Part shown: one piece after another, positions 8,295 through 16,847 of the stretch
How positions within the stretch are numbered: position 1 is the stretch's first letter
How the letters are laid out: each line of letters opens with the position of its first letter
Origin: DASWOJ01 sp964250755
Lineage (GTDB): Bacteria > Pseudomonadota > Alphaproteobacteria > Acetobacterales > Acetobacteraceae
Length of the DNA: 64,000 bases
Reading direction: 5' to 3'
Assembly (NCBI GenBank): GCA_964250755.1
Contig: CAXUHB010000020.1
Location: 5,011 to 69,010, forward strand
Notes under the pieces: generated by a model
Seen by the model: the letters and a program-made list of their open reading frames with translations, nothing else
Told to the model about the DNA's origin: nothing
Databases searched by the model: none
Program-made: the position numbers and the translations under genes

Positions 8295-9059
8295 ATGCCC
8301 CTCTCCGATTCCAGCCTGCCCTTCATCGCCCTGGTGTTCCTGTTGGCGGGGTTCGTGAAGGGCATGGTGGGGTTGGGATTGCCGATTGTAGGAGTGGGTT
8401 TGCTCAGCCTGGTGATGACGCCGCAGCAGGCGTCGGCGCTGCTTGTGGTTCCGTCCATGGTGACCAACCTGTGGCAGTTGCTGGCCGGTCCCGGCGTGGG
8501 CGCGCTGGTACGGCGGCTGTGGCCGATGATGGCGGGGGTGTGCGCCGGCACCGGCGCGGGGCTGTGGGGGCTGGGGCGGTTGGGCTGGCTGACGCCGGCT
8601 GCCGCAACGCGGGCGGAGGGAGCGCTGGGCGTGGCGCTGGTGCTGTATGCCGCACTGGGGCTGCTGCGGGTGCAGATGCCGGCACCGGGCCGGGCGGAGT
8701 GGTGGGCCGGGCCGGCCGTGGGCGCGCTGACTGGCGCCGTGTCGTCGCTGACGGGCGTATTCGCGGTGCCCGCGGTGCCCTACCTGGCGTCGCTCGGGCT
8801 GGACAAGGACCATCTGATACAGGCGCTCGGCCTGTCCTTCACGGTGTCCACGGCGGCGCTGGCGGCGGGGCTGGCCGCGGGCGGGATGTTTGCGCCGGAT
8901 GCTGCAGGGATGTCCCTGCTGGCGTTGCTGCCGGCGGTGGCGGGGCTGCTGGCGGGGGGCTGGCTGCGCGGGCGGGTGCGGCCGGATGCCTTCCGGCTGT
9001 GCTTCCTGCTGGGCGTGGCCACCCTGGGCCTGCACCTGGCGGTGCGCGGCCTGGCGTGA
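8295..9059 (+). CDS. TauE/SafE (TSUP) family permease
   Basis: A 254-residue integral membrane protein with about eight spans. It shows the family N-terminal motif FVKGMVGLGLPIVGVGLL and a second related repeat FAVPAVPYLASLGLDKDHLI in its second half. TSUP proteins export organosulfur anions such as sulfite or sulfoacetate, or small carboxylates, across the inner membrane. The start was set at the ATG at 8295; the frame stays open upstream, but that DNA is palindromic repeat and would add a non-membrane tail. Specificity is not deducible. The amidase gene follows after 32 bases. Confidence 0.85.
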   Translation: MPLSDSSLPFIALVFLLAGFVKGMVGLGLPIVGVGLLSLVMTPQQASALLVVPSMVTNLWQLLAGPGVGALVRRLWPMMAGVCAGTGAGLWGLGRLGWLTPAAATRAEGALGVALVLYAALGLLRVQMPAPGRAEWWAGPAVGALTGAVSSLTGVFAVPAVPYLASLGLDKDHLIQALGLSFTVSTAALAAGLAAGGMFAPDAAGMSLLALLPAVAGLLAGGWLRGRVRPDAFRLCFLLGVATLGLHLAVRGLA

Positions 9060-9091
9060 CAGTCTCCGCCTTCTGCATGGGAGGGTCGGGA

Positions 9092-10495
9092 ATGACCGAG
9101 CTTTGGCGCCTGTCCGCAACCGGGCTGGCCGCCCGCGTCCGGAGGCGGGAGGTGTCCGCGCGGGAAGCGGCGCAGGCGGCGCTGGACCGGCTGGATGCGG
9201 TCAACCCGGCGCTCAACGCCGTCGTGGAGCACCGTCCGGCGGAGGTGCTGGCCGCGGCGGACGCGGTGGACGCCGCCATCGCCCGCGGGGAAGACCCGGG
9301 CGTGCTGGCCGGGGTGCCCGTGACGGTCAAGGTCAACCTGGACCAGGCTGGCTACGCCACCACCAACGGGCTGCGGCTGCAGCGGGATCTGATTGCGCGG
9401 CAGGACAGCCCGGTGGTGGACAACCTGCGCAAGGCCGGGGCGGTGATCCTGGGGCGGACGAACGCGCCGGCGTTCTCGATGCGCTGGTTCACCAGCGGGG
9501 GGGTGCATGGGCGGACGCGGAACCCGCGCAATCCGGCGCTGACGCCTGGCGGGTCGTCCGGCGGGGCGGCATCGGCGCTGGCGGCGGGGATCGGACACCT
9601 GGCGCATGGGACCGACATCGGCGGCAGCATCCGTTACCCGGCCTATGCCTGCGGCGTGCATGGCCTGCGGCCGACGCTGGGGCGGGTGGCCGCCTGGAAC
9701 GCCAGCGCGCCCGACCGCGGCATCGGCCCACAACTGATGGCGGTATCCGGCCCCATTGCGCGCACGGTGGCCGACCTGCGCGCGGGCTTGCAGGCGATGG
9801 CCGCCCCCGACCTGCGCGACCCCTGGTGGGTGCCTGCGCCCCTGGACGGCCCGCCCGTGCCGTGCCGCGCCGCCCTATGCCTGCACCCGGGCGGGCTGGC
9901 CGTGGCGCCAGAGGTCGAGACGGCGCTGCGGGACGCCGCCCGGCGGCTGGAGGCGGCGGGCTGGACCGTGGAGCACCTGGACGACACGCCGCCGCTGCAT
10001 GAGTGCGCGGAGCTGAACATGCAGCTTTGGCTAGGCGACGGGTTCGCGGGCATGGCGGCGCGGGCGGCGGAGGAGGGTGACCCGGCCGCCATCGCCATCC
10101 TGGAGCATCACCGCGCCGGGGCCGAGGCGCTGGCGGCGGATGCGATCCCGCGCGCCCTGGTGCGGCGGGCTGGGCTGGTGCGGGAGTGGTCGGCGTTCCT
10201 GGAGCGGCATCCCGTGCTGCTGCTGCCGGTGTCGGCGGAGCTGCCGTTTCCGGACGACCTGGACCAGCAGGGGCCTGCGGCGATGGCGCGGGTGTGGGCG
10301 GCGCAACTGACGCAGACGGCGCTGCCGCTGCTGGGGTTGCCGGGTCTGAGCGTGGCGATGGGGATGGCAGGGGATGCGCCGGTGGGGGTGCAGTTGATCG
10401 CCGGGCGCTACCGGGAGGACCTGCTGCTGCGGGCGGGGGAGGCGATCGAAGCCGGGGGCGTGCCGGCGATGCCGGTTGATCCCGTGGCGGGATAA
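9092..10495 (+). CDS. Amidase signature family hydrolase
   Basis: A 467-residue amidase with the complete Ser-cisSer-Lys apparatus: the lysine in VPVTVKVNLD, the cis-serine in TPGGSSGGAASALAAG and the nucleophile in GTDIGGSIRYPA. The end DAPVGVQLIAGRYRED is typical of the family. It hydrolyses a carboxylic amide; relatives include GatA-like proteins, but no gatB/gatC lies nearby, so an independent catabolic amidase is more likely. The ATG at 9092 is preceded by GGGAGGGTCGGG. The frame is open far upstream but overlaps the TauE gene and does not look coding. It converges on the lyase gene with 22 bases between stops. Confidence 0.88.
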   Translation: MTELWRLSATGLAARVRRREVSAREAAQAALDRLDAVNPALNAVVEHRPAEVLAAADAVDAAIARGEDPGVLAGVPVTVKVNLDQAGYATTNGLRLQRDLIARQDSPVVDNLRKAGAVILGRTNAPAFSMRWFTSGGVHGRTRNPRNPALTPGGSSGGAASALAAGIGHLAHGTDIGGSIRYPAYACGVHGLRPTLGRVAAWNASAPDRGIGPQLMAVSGPIARTVADLRAGLQAMAAPDLRDPWWVPAPLDGPPVPCRAALCLHPGGLAVAPEVETALRDAARRLEAAGWTVEHLDDTPPLHECAELNMQLWLGDGFAGMAARAAEEGDPAAIAILEHHRAGAEALAADAIPRALVRRAGLVREWSAFLERHPVLLLPVSAELPFPDDLDQQGPAAMARVWAAQLTQTALPLLGLPGLSVAMGMAGDAPVGVQLIAGRYREDLLLRAGEAIEAGGVPAMPVDPVAG

Positions 10496-10517
10496 CGCCA
10501 GTCCGGCATGGGGGCTG

Positions 10518-12023
10518 TCAGGGTCTCCCCGCCGCCCCGCCCGCGTCCAGCAACGCCGCGAAGGCGCGGTCCAGCCGGGCGTCCGCCTCCGCCTGCGCCG
10601 CCCGGCGTTCTGCCAGCCAGGCGTCGTCCACCGCCAGCGCCGCCTTGGCGCCGGCCAGCATCCGGGCCAGCTCCGCCGGCTGCGGGCCGCCGGCACCTTT
10701 CGCGGAGTCCACCATGTTGCGGGCGCCCAGCACGGCATGGAACCGGGCTTCACCCAGTGGGAGGGTGGCCGCGGCCTGGCCCGTCGCCTCCGCGGCCCGC
10801 GCATAGATGCGTTGCGCCTCGGCATAGGGCACGGTGGACGGCGTGGCCCCGTGCGCGCGGCCCCAGGTCACGAGATCAGATGCGAAGTGGTGGCCCAGGC
10901 GGAACGGCACGTCCGCCTCCCGCTGCAGGGTGTCGGCCAGCTCCGTCGTGGTTGACCAGTCGGCGTCCACCTCCGCCGCCGCCCGGGCTTCATCCAGCAC
11001 CAGGCCGCCCAGAACGTCGGACAGGCGCTGCGCCGTCCCTGTCGCGGCGGCGACGGCCGCCTCCGCGCCTTCGCGCTTGTAGTCCGGCATCCCTGGAGCG
11101 ACGTTGTGGGACTCGATCAGGTAGGCGACCGTCAGGCCCAGCGCCGTGCTGGCCTGCAGGCGCAGCACGTTCAGGCCGTAGGGGTTGCGCTTCTGCGGCA
11201 TGATGCTGCTGGGGCCGGTCAGGCGCCCCTCCTGCAGCATCATCCAGGGATGCGGCTGGGCGTACTGCGCGTGAACGTCTTGGGCGAACTGCCCGGCGGC
11301 CTCCGCGAACAGACTGCAGGCCATCGCCATCTCCGCCTCCGTGTCGAAAGGCGCGAGCTGGCTGGCGTCGTAGCTGTTCTCCGCCACGTCCGCAAAGCCC
11401 AGCAGGCCCGCCAGCCGCGCCCGGTCCACCGGGAAACTGGAGGTGCCCAGCGCCGCCGACCCCAGCGGCGACTGGTCCAGCCGCGCCCAAGCCTGCCGCA
11501 CCCGCTCCGCCGTGCGGGCGAAGGCGGCGGCGTAGGCCAGCATGACGTGGCCGAAGGTGGTGGGCTGCGCCTGCACCCCGTTGGTGTAGGCGGGGATGAT
11601 CGCGTCCCGGTGCCGCTCCGCCAGGGCCAGCGCGTCGGCGCGGGCGGCGTTCAGCGCGGCCAGGAACTCCAATGCCTGCTCGCGCATCATCTCGCGCCGC
11701 GTCGTCGCCAGGATGTCCTGCCGGCTGCGGCCCGAGTGCATCCGCGTCGCATCCGGCCCGGCGCGGGCGGTCAGCAGCGGCTCCAGTTGCAGGTAGTCCG
11801 CCGGGCGCTTGCCGCCGGGTGCGTCGCCATCGGCGATCACGCCCTGGACCGCCGCGGCGATGGGCGCGGCCAGGGTACGGGGGACGATGCCCTGCTCCAC
11901 CGTCATCACCAAGGATGCCTTGTTGAACCGACCCAGCCAGTGGAAGGCGTCGTGCTCCGCGGCCTCCGCTGGGTTGCCGCACAGGCCCGCCAGCAGGGCC
12001 GCCGCCAGCCGGGGCGCGCGCAC
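10518..12023 (-). CDS. Argininosuccinate-lyase-like enzyme
   Basis: A 501-residue member of the fumarase/aspartase superfamily. HSGRSRQD corresponds to the T-G-R-S-R block of argininosuccinate lyase, YTNGVQAQPTTFGHVMLAY to the second conserved region and GPSSIMPQKRNPYGLN to the signature loop carrying the catalytic serine. It probably catalyses beta-elimination releasing a fumarate-like product. The arginine pathway role is doubtful because no arg gene is near; some relatives act in amino-acid or aminocarboxylate degradation. The start is uncertain: a GTG two bases after the stop of the PEP-CTERM gene is used, giving a hydrophobic Ala/Leu-rich N-terminus, and the frame has no family-like sequence further upstream. 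Confidence 0.8.
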   Translation of the reverse strand: MRAPRLAAALLAGLCGNPAEAAEHDAFHWLGRFNKASLVMTVEQGIVPRTLAAPIAAAVQGVIADGDAPGGKRPADYLQLEPLLTARAGPDATRMHSGRSRQDILATTRREMMREQALEFLAALNAARADALALAERHRDAIIPAYTNGVQAQPTTFGHVMLAYAAAFARTAERVRQAWARLDQSPLGSAALGTSSFPVDRARLAGLLGFADVAENSYDASQLAPFDTEAEMAMACSLFAEAAGQFAQDVHAQYAQPHPWMMLQEGRLTGPSSIMPQKRNPYGLNVLRLQASTALGLTVAYLIESHNVAPGMPDYKREGAEAAVAAATGTAQRLSDVLGGLVLDEARAAAEVDADWSTTTELADTLQREADVPFRLGHHFASDLVTWGRAHGATPSTVPYAEAQRIYARAAEATGQAAATLPLGEARFHAVLGARNMVDSAKGAGGPQPAELARMLAGAKAALAVDDAWLAERRAAQAEADARLDRAFAALLDAGGAAGRP

Positions 12024-12025
12024 GG

Positions 12026-13219
12026 CTAGGTGGCCCGGCGGCGCAAGGCCGCCAGCCCCAGCAGGCCCGCTGCCACCAGGGCGCCCGTTGCGGGTTCCGG
12101 CACCGTGGCCGCCGCCTCGGCCTGCAGGGCCACGGCAACAGACGGGTTGATGCCCAGCGCCGCCGCGGCTTGCTCCGCGCCGCCGAACGCCTGCGCGTTG
12201 GTGCCGGTGATGGTGTCGAACAGCACGAGCGCGTTCAGGTAGGCTCCGTAAGCGCTGGGGTGGTAGCCGATGGGCGTGGTGCAGCAGGCGGCGGTCACGT
12301 CGGAGTCCCATAAGTCCACCTGCCCTGCCGGCTCGGTGGCAAGGTAGGGGTTGCGCTGGGCCACGCCGTCCTGGATGGCTCTGATCCAGGCGTCCCCGGC
12401 GTAGGCGACCCCGGTGATCCCCGCATTCTGCGCGGCCACTCCGGCATAGGCGTTGTGGATGTCGGCCGCGAGCGTCTCGATGGGTGCGCCGACGTAGGGC
12501 TGGTTCAGGCCGCCGGTGCTGGTTCCCTGGATGAGCGGGCTGGCATAGACGTAGGACGCGAGCGGCTGGGTTTCGTAGAGGTATATGCCTGCAGCCGGCT
12601 TGCCCGCGGCGCTGTCGGCCTGCCTTATCCTGCTGACCAGCGTGTTGGCGCCGCTGACGAAGTTGGCATAGTTGCCGCGGGTGGCGTTGCCCAGGCCGTT
12701 CGGGTTCGGCAGCGGCGTGAAGCTCTGCTCCTGCAGCACCACCTTGTCGTAGGGCAGGCCAGTCAGCGGGTTGGTCTGGATGGCGGGCAGGCGGGCGGCG
12801 GCGGTTGCGCCCATCAACGTCGCGCTGCTCACGGCGTCAATCGAGACGTTGTAGCTCAGCCCCGCTTCCTGCGTCAGCTTCAGGAAGATGCCGGGGATGC
12901 CGCCGAACGGCCCGCTCTCAAAGGTGCCTTGCGCGGGCGGGGTGGTCTCTGCGGACGAGCAGGTGGCGAGGGTCAGGCAGTTCACGTCGTGGACATTTCC
13001 CGTACCAGTGCCAAAGCCGCTCATGTAGGTGCGAACCGGGTCATACTTGCCGTGGGTGAAGCTGTTGCCAAGGAACAGGATGTCGGTCGGCGCGGCGCCG
13101 GCTGCGGCGGGCAGGAGCAGGGCTGCGGCGAATGCCGCAGCGCGGGCATGGCAGCGCATGGCGCGGCGATGCACGGCGCGGCGGAGGAGGCCGCAATGAA
13201 GCGTGGCGTGGCGTGGCAT
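12026..13219 (-). CDS. PEP-CTERM SGNH/GDSL-type hydrolase
   Basis: A 397-residue exported protein. A signal peptide (hydrophobic core AAAFAAALLLPAAAGA) precedes the first SGNH block DILFLGNSFTHG. A late GYHPSAYGAYLNALV supplies the candidate catalytic His. The C-terminus is a textbook PEP-CTERM sorting signal: VPEPATGA, a hydrophobic helix and RRR. Such proteins are cut and anchored by an exosortase (EpsH/XrtA type), which is not in this window. Likely role: an esterase or lipase acting on surface polysaccharide or lipid. The ATG has GAGGAA just upstream; an ATG 60 bases downstream would also leave a signal peptide. The gene is divergent from the LysR regulator and is followed directly by the lyase gene. 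Confidence 0.82.
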   Translation of the reverse strand: MPRHATLHCGLLRRAVHRRAMRCHARAAAFAAALLLPAAAGAAPTDILFLGNSFTHGKYDPVRTYMSGFGTGTGNVHDVNCLTLATCSSAETTPPAQGTFESGPFGGIPGIFLKLTQEAGLSYNVSIDAVSSATLMGATAAARLPAIQTNPLTGLPYDKVVLQEQSFTPLPNPNGLGNATRGNYANFVSGANTLVSRIRQADSAAGKPAAGIYLYETQPLASYVYASPLIQGTSTGGLNQPYVGAPIETLAADIHNAYAGVAAQNAGITGVAYAGDAWIRAIQDGVAQRNPYLATEPAGQVDLWDSDVTAACCTTPIGYHPSAYGAYLNALVLFDTITGTNAQAFGGAEQAAAALGINPSVAVALQAEAAATVPEPATGALVAAGLLGLAALRRRAT

Positions 13220-13294
13220 GGGCGGTTCCTCGATGTTCTTGGAACCACCGAAGCACGCCCGGACTGAGACGTAAAATATCTCGACACACCTCAA

Positions 13295-13315
13295 ATCATA
13301 TGTTTTGCATATGAT
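13295..13315. promoter_or_regulatory. Perfect 8-bp inverted repeat with T-N11-A core (putative LysR operator)
   Basis: ATCATATG at 13295-13302 and CATATGAT at 13308-13315 are separated by five bases. T13299 and A13311 form the symmetric T-N11-A expected of a LysR-type binding site. It lies in an AT-rich stretch between the divergent PEP-CTERM hydrolase and the LysR gene and runs into the regulator's first ATG codons. Autoregulation and control of the hydrolase gene are inferred. Confidence 0.55.
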
Positions 13316-14273
13316 GATGGAGCTGCGCCACCTGCGATATTTCTGCGCCATCGCCGAGGAGCAGCACATCACCCGTGCCGCCGCCCGGCTGGGGATGCAG
13401 CAGCCGCCCCTGAGCCAGCAGCTACGCCTGCTGGAGGCGGAGGTTGGGGTTCCCTTGTTCCATCGCACCCCGCGCGGGGTTGCCTTGACCGAGGCGGGGC
13501 AGGCGTTCCTGCCGGAAGCGCGGGCGGCGCTTGCCGCTGCCGGCCAGGCCGGCCAGGCGGCGCGGCGGGCGGCTGCGGGCCAGTCGGGCGTGCTGCGGAT
13601 CGGCTTCGTCACGTCCGCCGCGCTGCACCCGGCGGTGCCGCGGCTGCTCCGGACGTTCTCAGGCGAGAATCCGGCAGTTGCGCTGACCGTCACAGAGGGG
13701 AACGCCGCCGAGGTGATGGAGCAGGTCGTGGCTGGGGCGTTGGATGCTGGGCTGCTGCGCCAGCCGGTCGCCTCGGCGGATGGCTGCACCCTGACGGAAC
13801 TGCTGCGCGAGCCTGCGTTGCTGGCGCTGCCCAGCGGCCACCCGGCCCTGGGCGGGACCGGCGCGTGCGGGCCGTCCATCCCCTTGCGCGCGTTGGCGGG
13901 GGAGCGGTTCATCCTGGTGCAGCGCGGCCCGGCGCCAGGCCTGTATGCCGACTTGCTGACGGCCTGCCGCCGCGCCGGGTTCGAGCCGGAGGCGGTGCAG
14001 CGGGTGCCGCGGATGCTGACGAACCTGAACCTGGTGGCGGCCGGCGTGGGGGTGTCGGCGGTCCCGGCTTCGATGCGCGGAATACATCCGGGCCAGGTCG
14101 CCTACCGCGCCATTGCAGACCGGCCGGGGCTGGATGCGCCGCTGAACCTGCTGCACCGGGCGGACCCGCCGCCGGTCGTGCGGCGGTTTGCGGCGTTGGC
14201 GGTCAGGTCGGCTGGAGCCGGGACGGCAGAGCCAGGGGAGAGGTCAACCGACGCCCGCAGCTTCATGTTTTGA
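13311..14273 (+). CDS. LysR-family transcriptional regulator
   Basis: A 320-residue regulator with an N-terminal winged helix-turn-helix (MELRHLRYFCAIAEEQHITR, then AARLGMQQPPLSQQLRLLE) and a C-terminal periplasmic-binding-protein-like effector domain. The ELRHLRYF opening is common in the BenM/CatR-like group that senses small aromatic or carboxylic acids. Three consecutive ATG codons at 13311, 13314 and 13317 can each start the protein; the last gives the most usual N-terminus. It is divergent from the PEP-CTERM hydrolase-lyase pair, which it may control through the palindrome in between. Confidence 0.88.
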   Translation: MMMELRHLRYFCAIAEEQHITRAAARLGMQQPPLSQQLRLLEAEVGVPLFHRTPRGVALTEAGQAFLPEARAALAAAGQAGQAARRAAAGQSGVLRIGFVTSAALHPAVPRLLRTFSGENPAVALTVTEGNAAEVMEQVVAGALDAGLLRQPVASADGCTLTELLREPALLALPSGHPALGGTGACGPSIPLRALAGERFILVQRGPAPGLYADLLTACRRAGFEPEAVQRVPRMLTNLNLVAAGVGVSAVPASMRGIHPGQVAYRAIADRPGLDAPLNLLHRADPPPVVRRFAALAVRSAGAGTAEPGERSTDARSFMF

Positions 14274-14342
14274 CCGGTCCCACATTCACCGCGCGCCTTG
14301 ACGAGCGCGGGCCAGACTGGTCGGGGCAAAGGCTACAGGTCT

Positions 14343-14692
14343 GAGGCGGGCGTGCCCGTCTTTCAGATCGGCCAGGCCAGCAAGCAAGTTGCGGGACATG
14401 TGCATAACCCGGACGATGCCAGGGGGACTCCGTCCGGGCGTATAGATCAGCAGCCAGGGAAAGCTGGTCAGAGACCACGCCCTCTGTCGCTCTCAATAAT
14501 ATCACGGCGCATCCGTCCAGCACCTGGTTTGGAAACGATCAGAAATACCGCCTGCTTGGACGCGGTGTTGAGCCGGGCTGCCGCATACGTGTCATTCCTT
14601 GCGGTCCAGTCCACCATTTCCACTACCACCGCAGCGAGGGCCACTCTGGTGATGGTTGCCGGGCGCTCCAGTTTTGCGCCGTTCAGCCGCAT
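14343..14692 (-). pseudogene. Decayed ParE-like toxin gene
   Basis: The minus strand carries pieces of a RelE/ParE-type toxin in two frames. From the ATG at 14692 one frame gives VEMVDWTARNDTYAAARLN, then VFLIVSKPGAGRMRRDII, matching the ParE mid-region and its P-x-x-GR-x-R-D turn. The adjacent frame, entered near 14485, gives SFPWLLIYTPGR and GIVRVMHMSRNLLAGLADL. These match the usual ParE end (LIFYR, then RVLHGxRDL). A complete frame cannot be made without at least one shift, so the toxin is probably dead. Identification rests on motif resemblance only. Confidence 0.5.
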
Positions 14693-14976
14693 CCATGATG
14701 GCGGCGGCCTCCGCCATGACCTCTTCGAGAATGGAAGACGCCGTCCTAATCGCTTTCAGCTCCCGCCTTTTCAAGAAATGCCATAAACGCGGCCCGTTCA
14801 GCCTCAGCTTGCCGCAGCACACCGAACGCCACCCGTGCAACGTCATCGAGGGTGCGGCAGCGCCGCCGTGCTACGGCATCGGCCGCAAAGCGTTCCAGGT
14901 CAGGCAGCAGGGTCAGGACGTTCGTGCGAGGCGTCCCAGCGCCCGGAGCATCACCCCGGGAGGCACAAAGCCGGAA
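14690..14976 (-). pseudogene. Decayed ParD/CopG-like antitoxin gene
   Basis: Reading on from the pntB stop on the minus strand gives TNVLTLLPDLERFAADAV, RTLDDVARVAFGVLRQ and AEAERAAFMAFLEKA. This has the shape of a ParD-type ribbon-helix-helix antitoxin (strand, two helices, then an acidic tail). The frame ends in TAG at about 14750, while the C-terminal helix SILEEVMAEAAAIMDAAERR continues in the next frame, so a frameshift is present. No ATG or GTG fits at its beginning. It precedes the ParE-like relic in the normal antitoxin-toxin order. Confidence 0.5.
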
Positions 14977-16386
14977 CTAATGCCCCAGCGCCTGCACGAT
15001 CTCGTCCGTCATCTTCTTGGCGTCCGCGAACAGCATCATCGTGTTGGGGCGGAAGAACAGCTCGTTCTCCACCCCCGCATAGCCCGACGCCATGCTGCGC
15101 TTGATGAACAGGACGGTCTTGGCCTTCTCCACGTCCAGGATCGGCATCCCGTAGATCGTGCTCTTGGGGTCGGTCTTGGCCGCCGGGTTGGTCACGTCGT
15201 TCGCGCCGATCACGTAAACCACGTCGGCGGTGCTGAACTCGCTGTTGATCTGCTCCAGTTCGAACACGTCCTCATACGGCACGTTGGCCTCGGCCAGCAG
15301 CACGTTCATGTGGCCGGGCATCCGGCCCGCGACGGGGTGGATGGCATACTTCACCTCCACACCCTCCTTCTTGAGGGTGTCCGCCATCTCCCGCAGGGAG
15401 TGCTGCGCCTGCGCCACCGCCATGCCGTAGCCTGGCACGATGATGACCTTGCTGGCGTTCTTCATGATGAACGCGGCGTCGTCGGCGTTGCCGGAGCGGA
15501 CCGAGCGCTGCTCGCCCCCGCCTGCAACAGCCGCGGCAGCGCCGCCACTGTCCGTGCCCCAGCCGCCCAGCAGCACGTTCAGGATGCTGCGGTTCATGCC
15601 CTTGCACATGATGTAGGACAGGATCGCGCCCGACGCGCCCACCAGCGCGCCGGTGATGATGAGCGCCAGGTTCTGGATCGTGAAGCCGATGCCGCACGCC
15701 GCCCAGCCGGAGTAGCTGTTCAGCATGGACACCACCACCGGCATGTCCGCGCCGCCGATGGGTATGATGATGAGGAAGCCCAGGCCCAGCGCCAGCAGCG
15801 CCGTCAGCCAGAACACGGCCTGGCTGCCCGTCATGACGAACACGGCGATCAGCACCAGCAGCAGCACGCCCAGCGCGGCGTTGAGCTGGTGCTGCCGCGC
15901 GAACAGGATCGGCGCACCCTTCATGCGTCCGTCCAGCTTGGCAAAGGCGATCAGCGAGCCGGAGAAGGTAATGGCGCCGATGGCCAGGCCCAGCGACATC
16001 TCGATCAGCGACTGCCGGTGTATGGCGCCGGGCACGCCGATGCCGAAGGCGGCCGGGGCGTTCAGCGCTGCCGCGGCCACGAACACCGCGGACAGGCCGA
16101 CCAGGGAGTGGAAGGCGGCCACAAGCTGCGGCAGCGCCGTCATCTGGATGCGCCGGGCCACCAGCACGCCGGCGCTGCCGCCGATGGCGATGGCGACCAG
16201 GATCAGCAGGAAGCCGATGCCGGACATGCCGCGCTGCAGCAGGGTGGCGCCGACGGCGATGGCCATGCCGGCCATGCCGAGCTGGTTGCCGACGCGGGCC
16301 GTGCGGGGGCCGGACAGGCCGCGCAGGGCCAGGATGAACAGGACGGAGGCGACGAGGTACGCGAAGGCGGTCAGGGAGGCGCTCAT
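14977..16386 (-). CDS. pntB: NAD(P) transhydrogenase subunit beta
   Basis: A 469-residue subunit. The N-terminal half has about nine membrane spans (domain II) and the C-terminal third is the NADP(H)-binding domain III, with VIIVPGYGMAVAQAQH, HPVAGRMPGHMNVLLAEA and VIGANDVTNPAA. Together with the alpha subunits it couples inward proton flow to hydride transfer from NADH to NADP+, supplying NADPH. It is the last gene of the three-gene pnt operon and begins one base after the stop of the pntAB gene. The length is normal for the family. Confidence 0.95.
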   Translation of the reverse strand: MSASLTAFAYLVASVLFILALRGLSGPRTARVGNQLGMAGMAIAVGATLLQRGMSGIGFLLILVAIAIGGSAGVLVARRIQMTALPQLVAAFHSLVGLSAVFVAAAALNAPAAFGIGVPGAIHRQSLIEMSLGLAIGAITFSGSLIAFAKLDGRMKGAPILFARQHQLNAALGVLLLVLIAVFVMTGSQAVFWLTALLALGLGFLIIIPIGGADMPVVVSMLNSYSGWAACGIGFTIQNLALIITGALVGASGAILSYIMCKGMNRSILNVLLGGWGTDSGGAAAAVAGGGEQRSVRSGNADDAAFIMKNASKVIIVPGYGMAVAQAQHSLREMADTLKKEGVEVKYAIHPVAGRMPGHMNVLLAEANVPYEDVFELEQINSEFSTADVVYVIGANDVTNPAAKTDPKSTIYGMPILDVEKAKTVLFIKRSMASGYAGVENELFFRPNTMMLFADAKKMTDEIVQALGH

Positions 16387-16387
16387 G

Positions 16388-16834
16388 CTACTTGGTGGCT
16401 CCCTGGGCGCTTGCGCCCTTGACGATGACGGGCTTCTTCCCCTGGAACATCGCCAGCATCCGCTGCGTGACGGTGAAGCCGCCGAAGATGTTCACGCTGG
16501 CCAGCATCACCGCCAGGAACCCGAAGAACCGCGCCGCCAGGCTGTCGGACAAGCCCACCGCCAGCATGGCGCCCACGACGATGACGGAGCTGATGGCGTT
16601 GGTCACGCCCATCAGGGGCGAGTGCAGCGCCGGCGTCACGTTCCACACGACGTAGTAGCCGACGAAGCAGGCCATCAGGAAGATCGCCAGCAGGAACATG
16701 AAGGGTTCCACGGCGGTCGCCGACGGCTCGATCACGGCGACCACGTTGGTGCCGTAGGCGGCAAGCTGGTTCGCCAGGTCGGCCGCAGCCTCGGCGATCC
16801 GCGCGGCCTGGTCCGCGAAGGGATTGGGGTTCAT
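16388..16834 (-). CDS. pntAB: NAD(P) transhydrogenase subunit alpha part 2
   Basis: A 148-residue membrane protein with three or four spans. MFLLAIFLMACFVGYYVVWN and TPALHSPLMGVTNAISSVIV are the classic transhydrogenase domain II alpha segment, where the proton channel meets the beta subunit. A separate pntAB gene is the alphaproteobacterial arrangement; in enterobacteria it is fused to pntAA. It lies between pntAA (13 bases upstream) and pntB. Confidence 0.94.
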   Translation of the reverse strand: MNPNPFADQAARIAEAAADLANQLAAYGTNVVAVIEPSATAVEPFMFLLAIFLMACFVGYYVVWNVTPALHSPLMGVTNAISSVIVVGAMLAVGLSDSLAARFFGFLAVMLASVNIFGGFTVTQRMLAMFQGKKPVIVKGASAQGATK

Positions 16835-16847
16835 CGGCGGAAAGCTC

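Noticed and set aside
8138..9091. Long upstream extension of the amidase frame
   Set aside because: It overlaps the TauE-type gene almost completely and is Gly/Ala/Arg-rich shadow sequence; the ATG at 9092 gives the family N-terminus.
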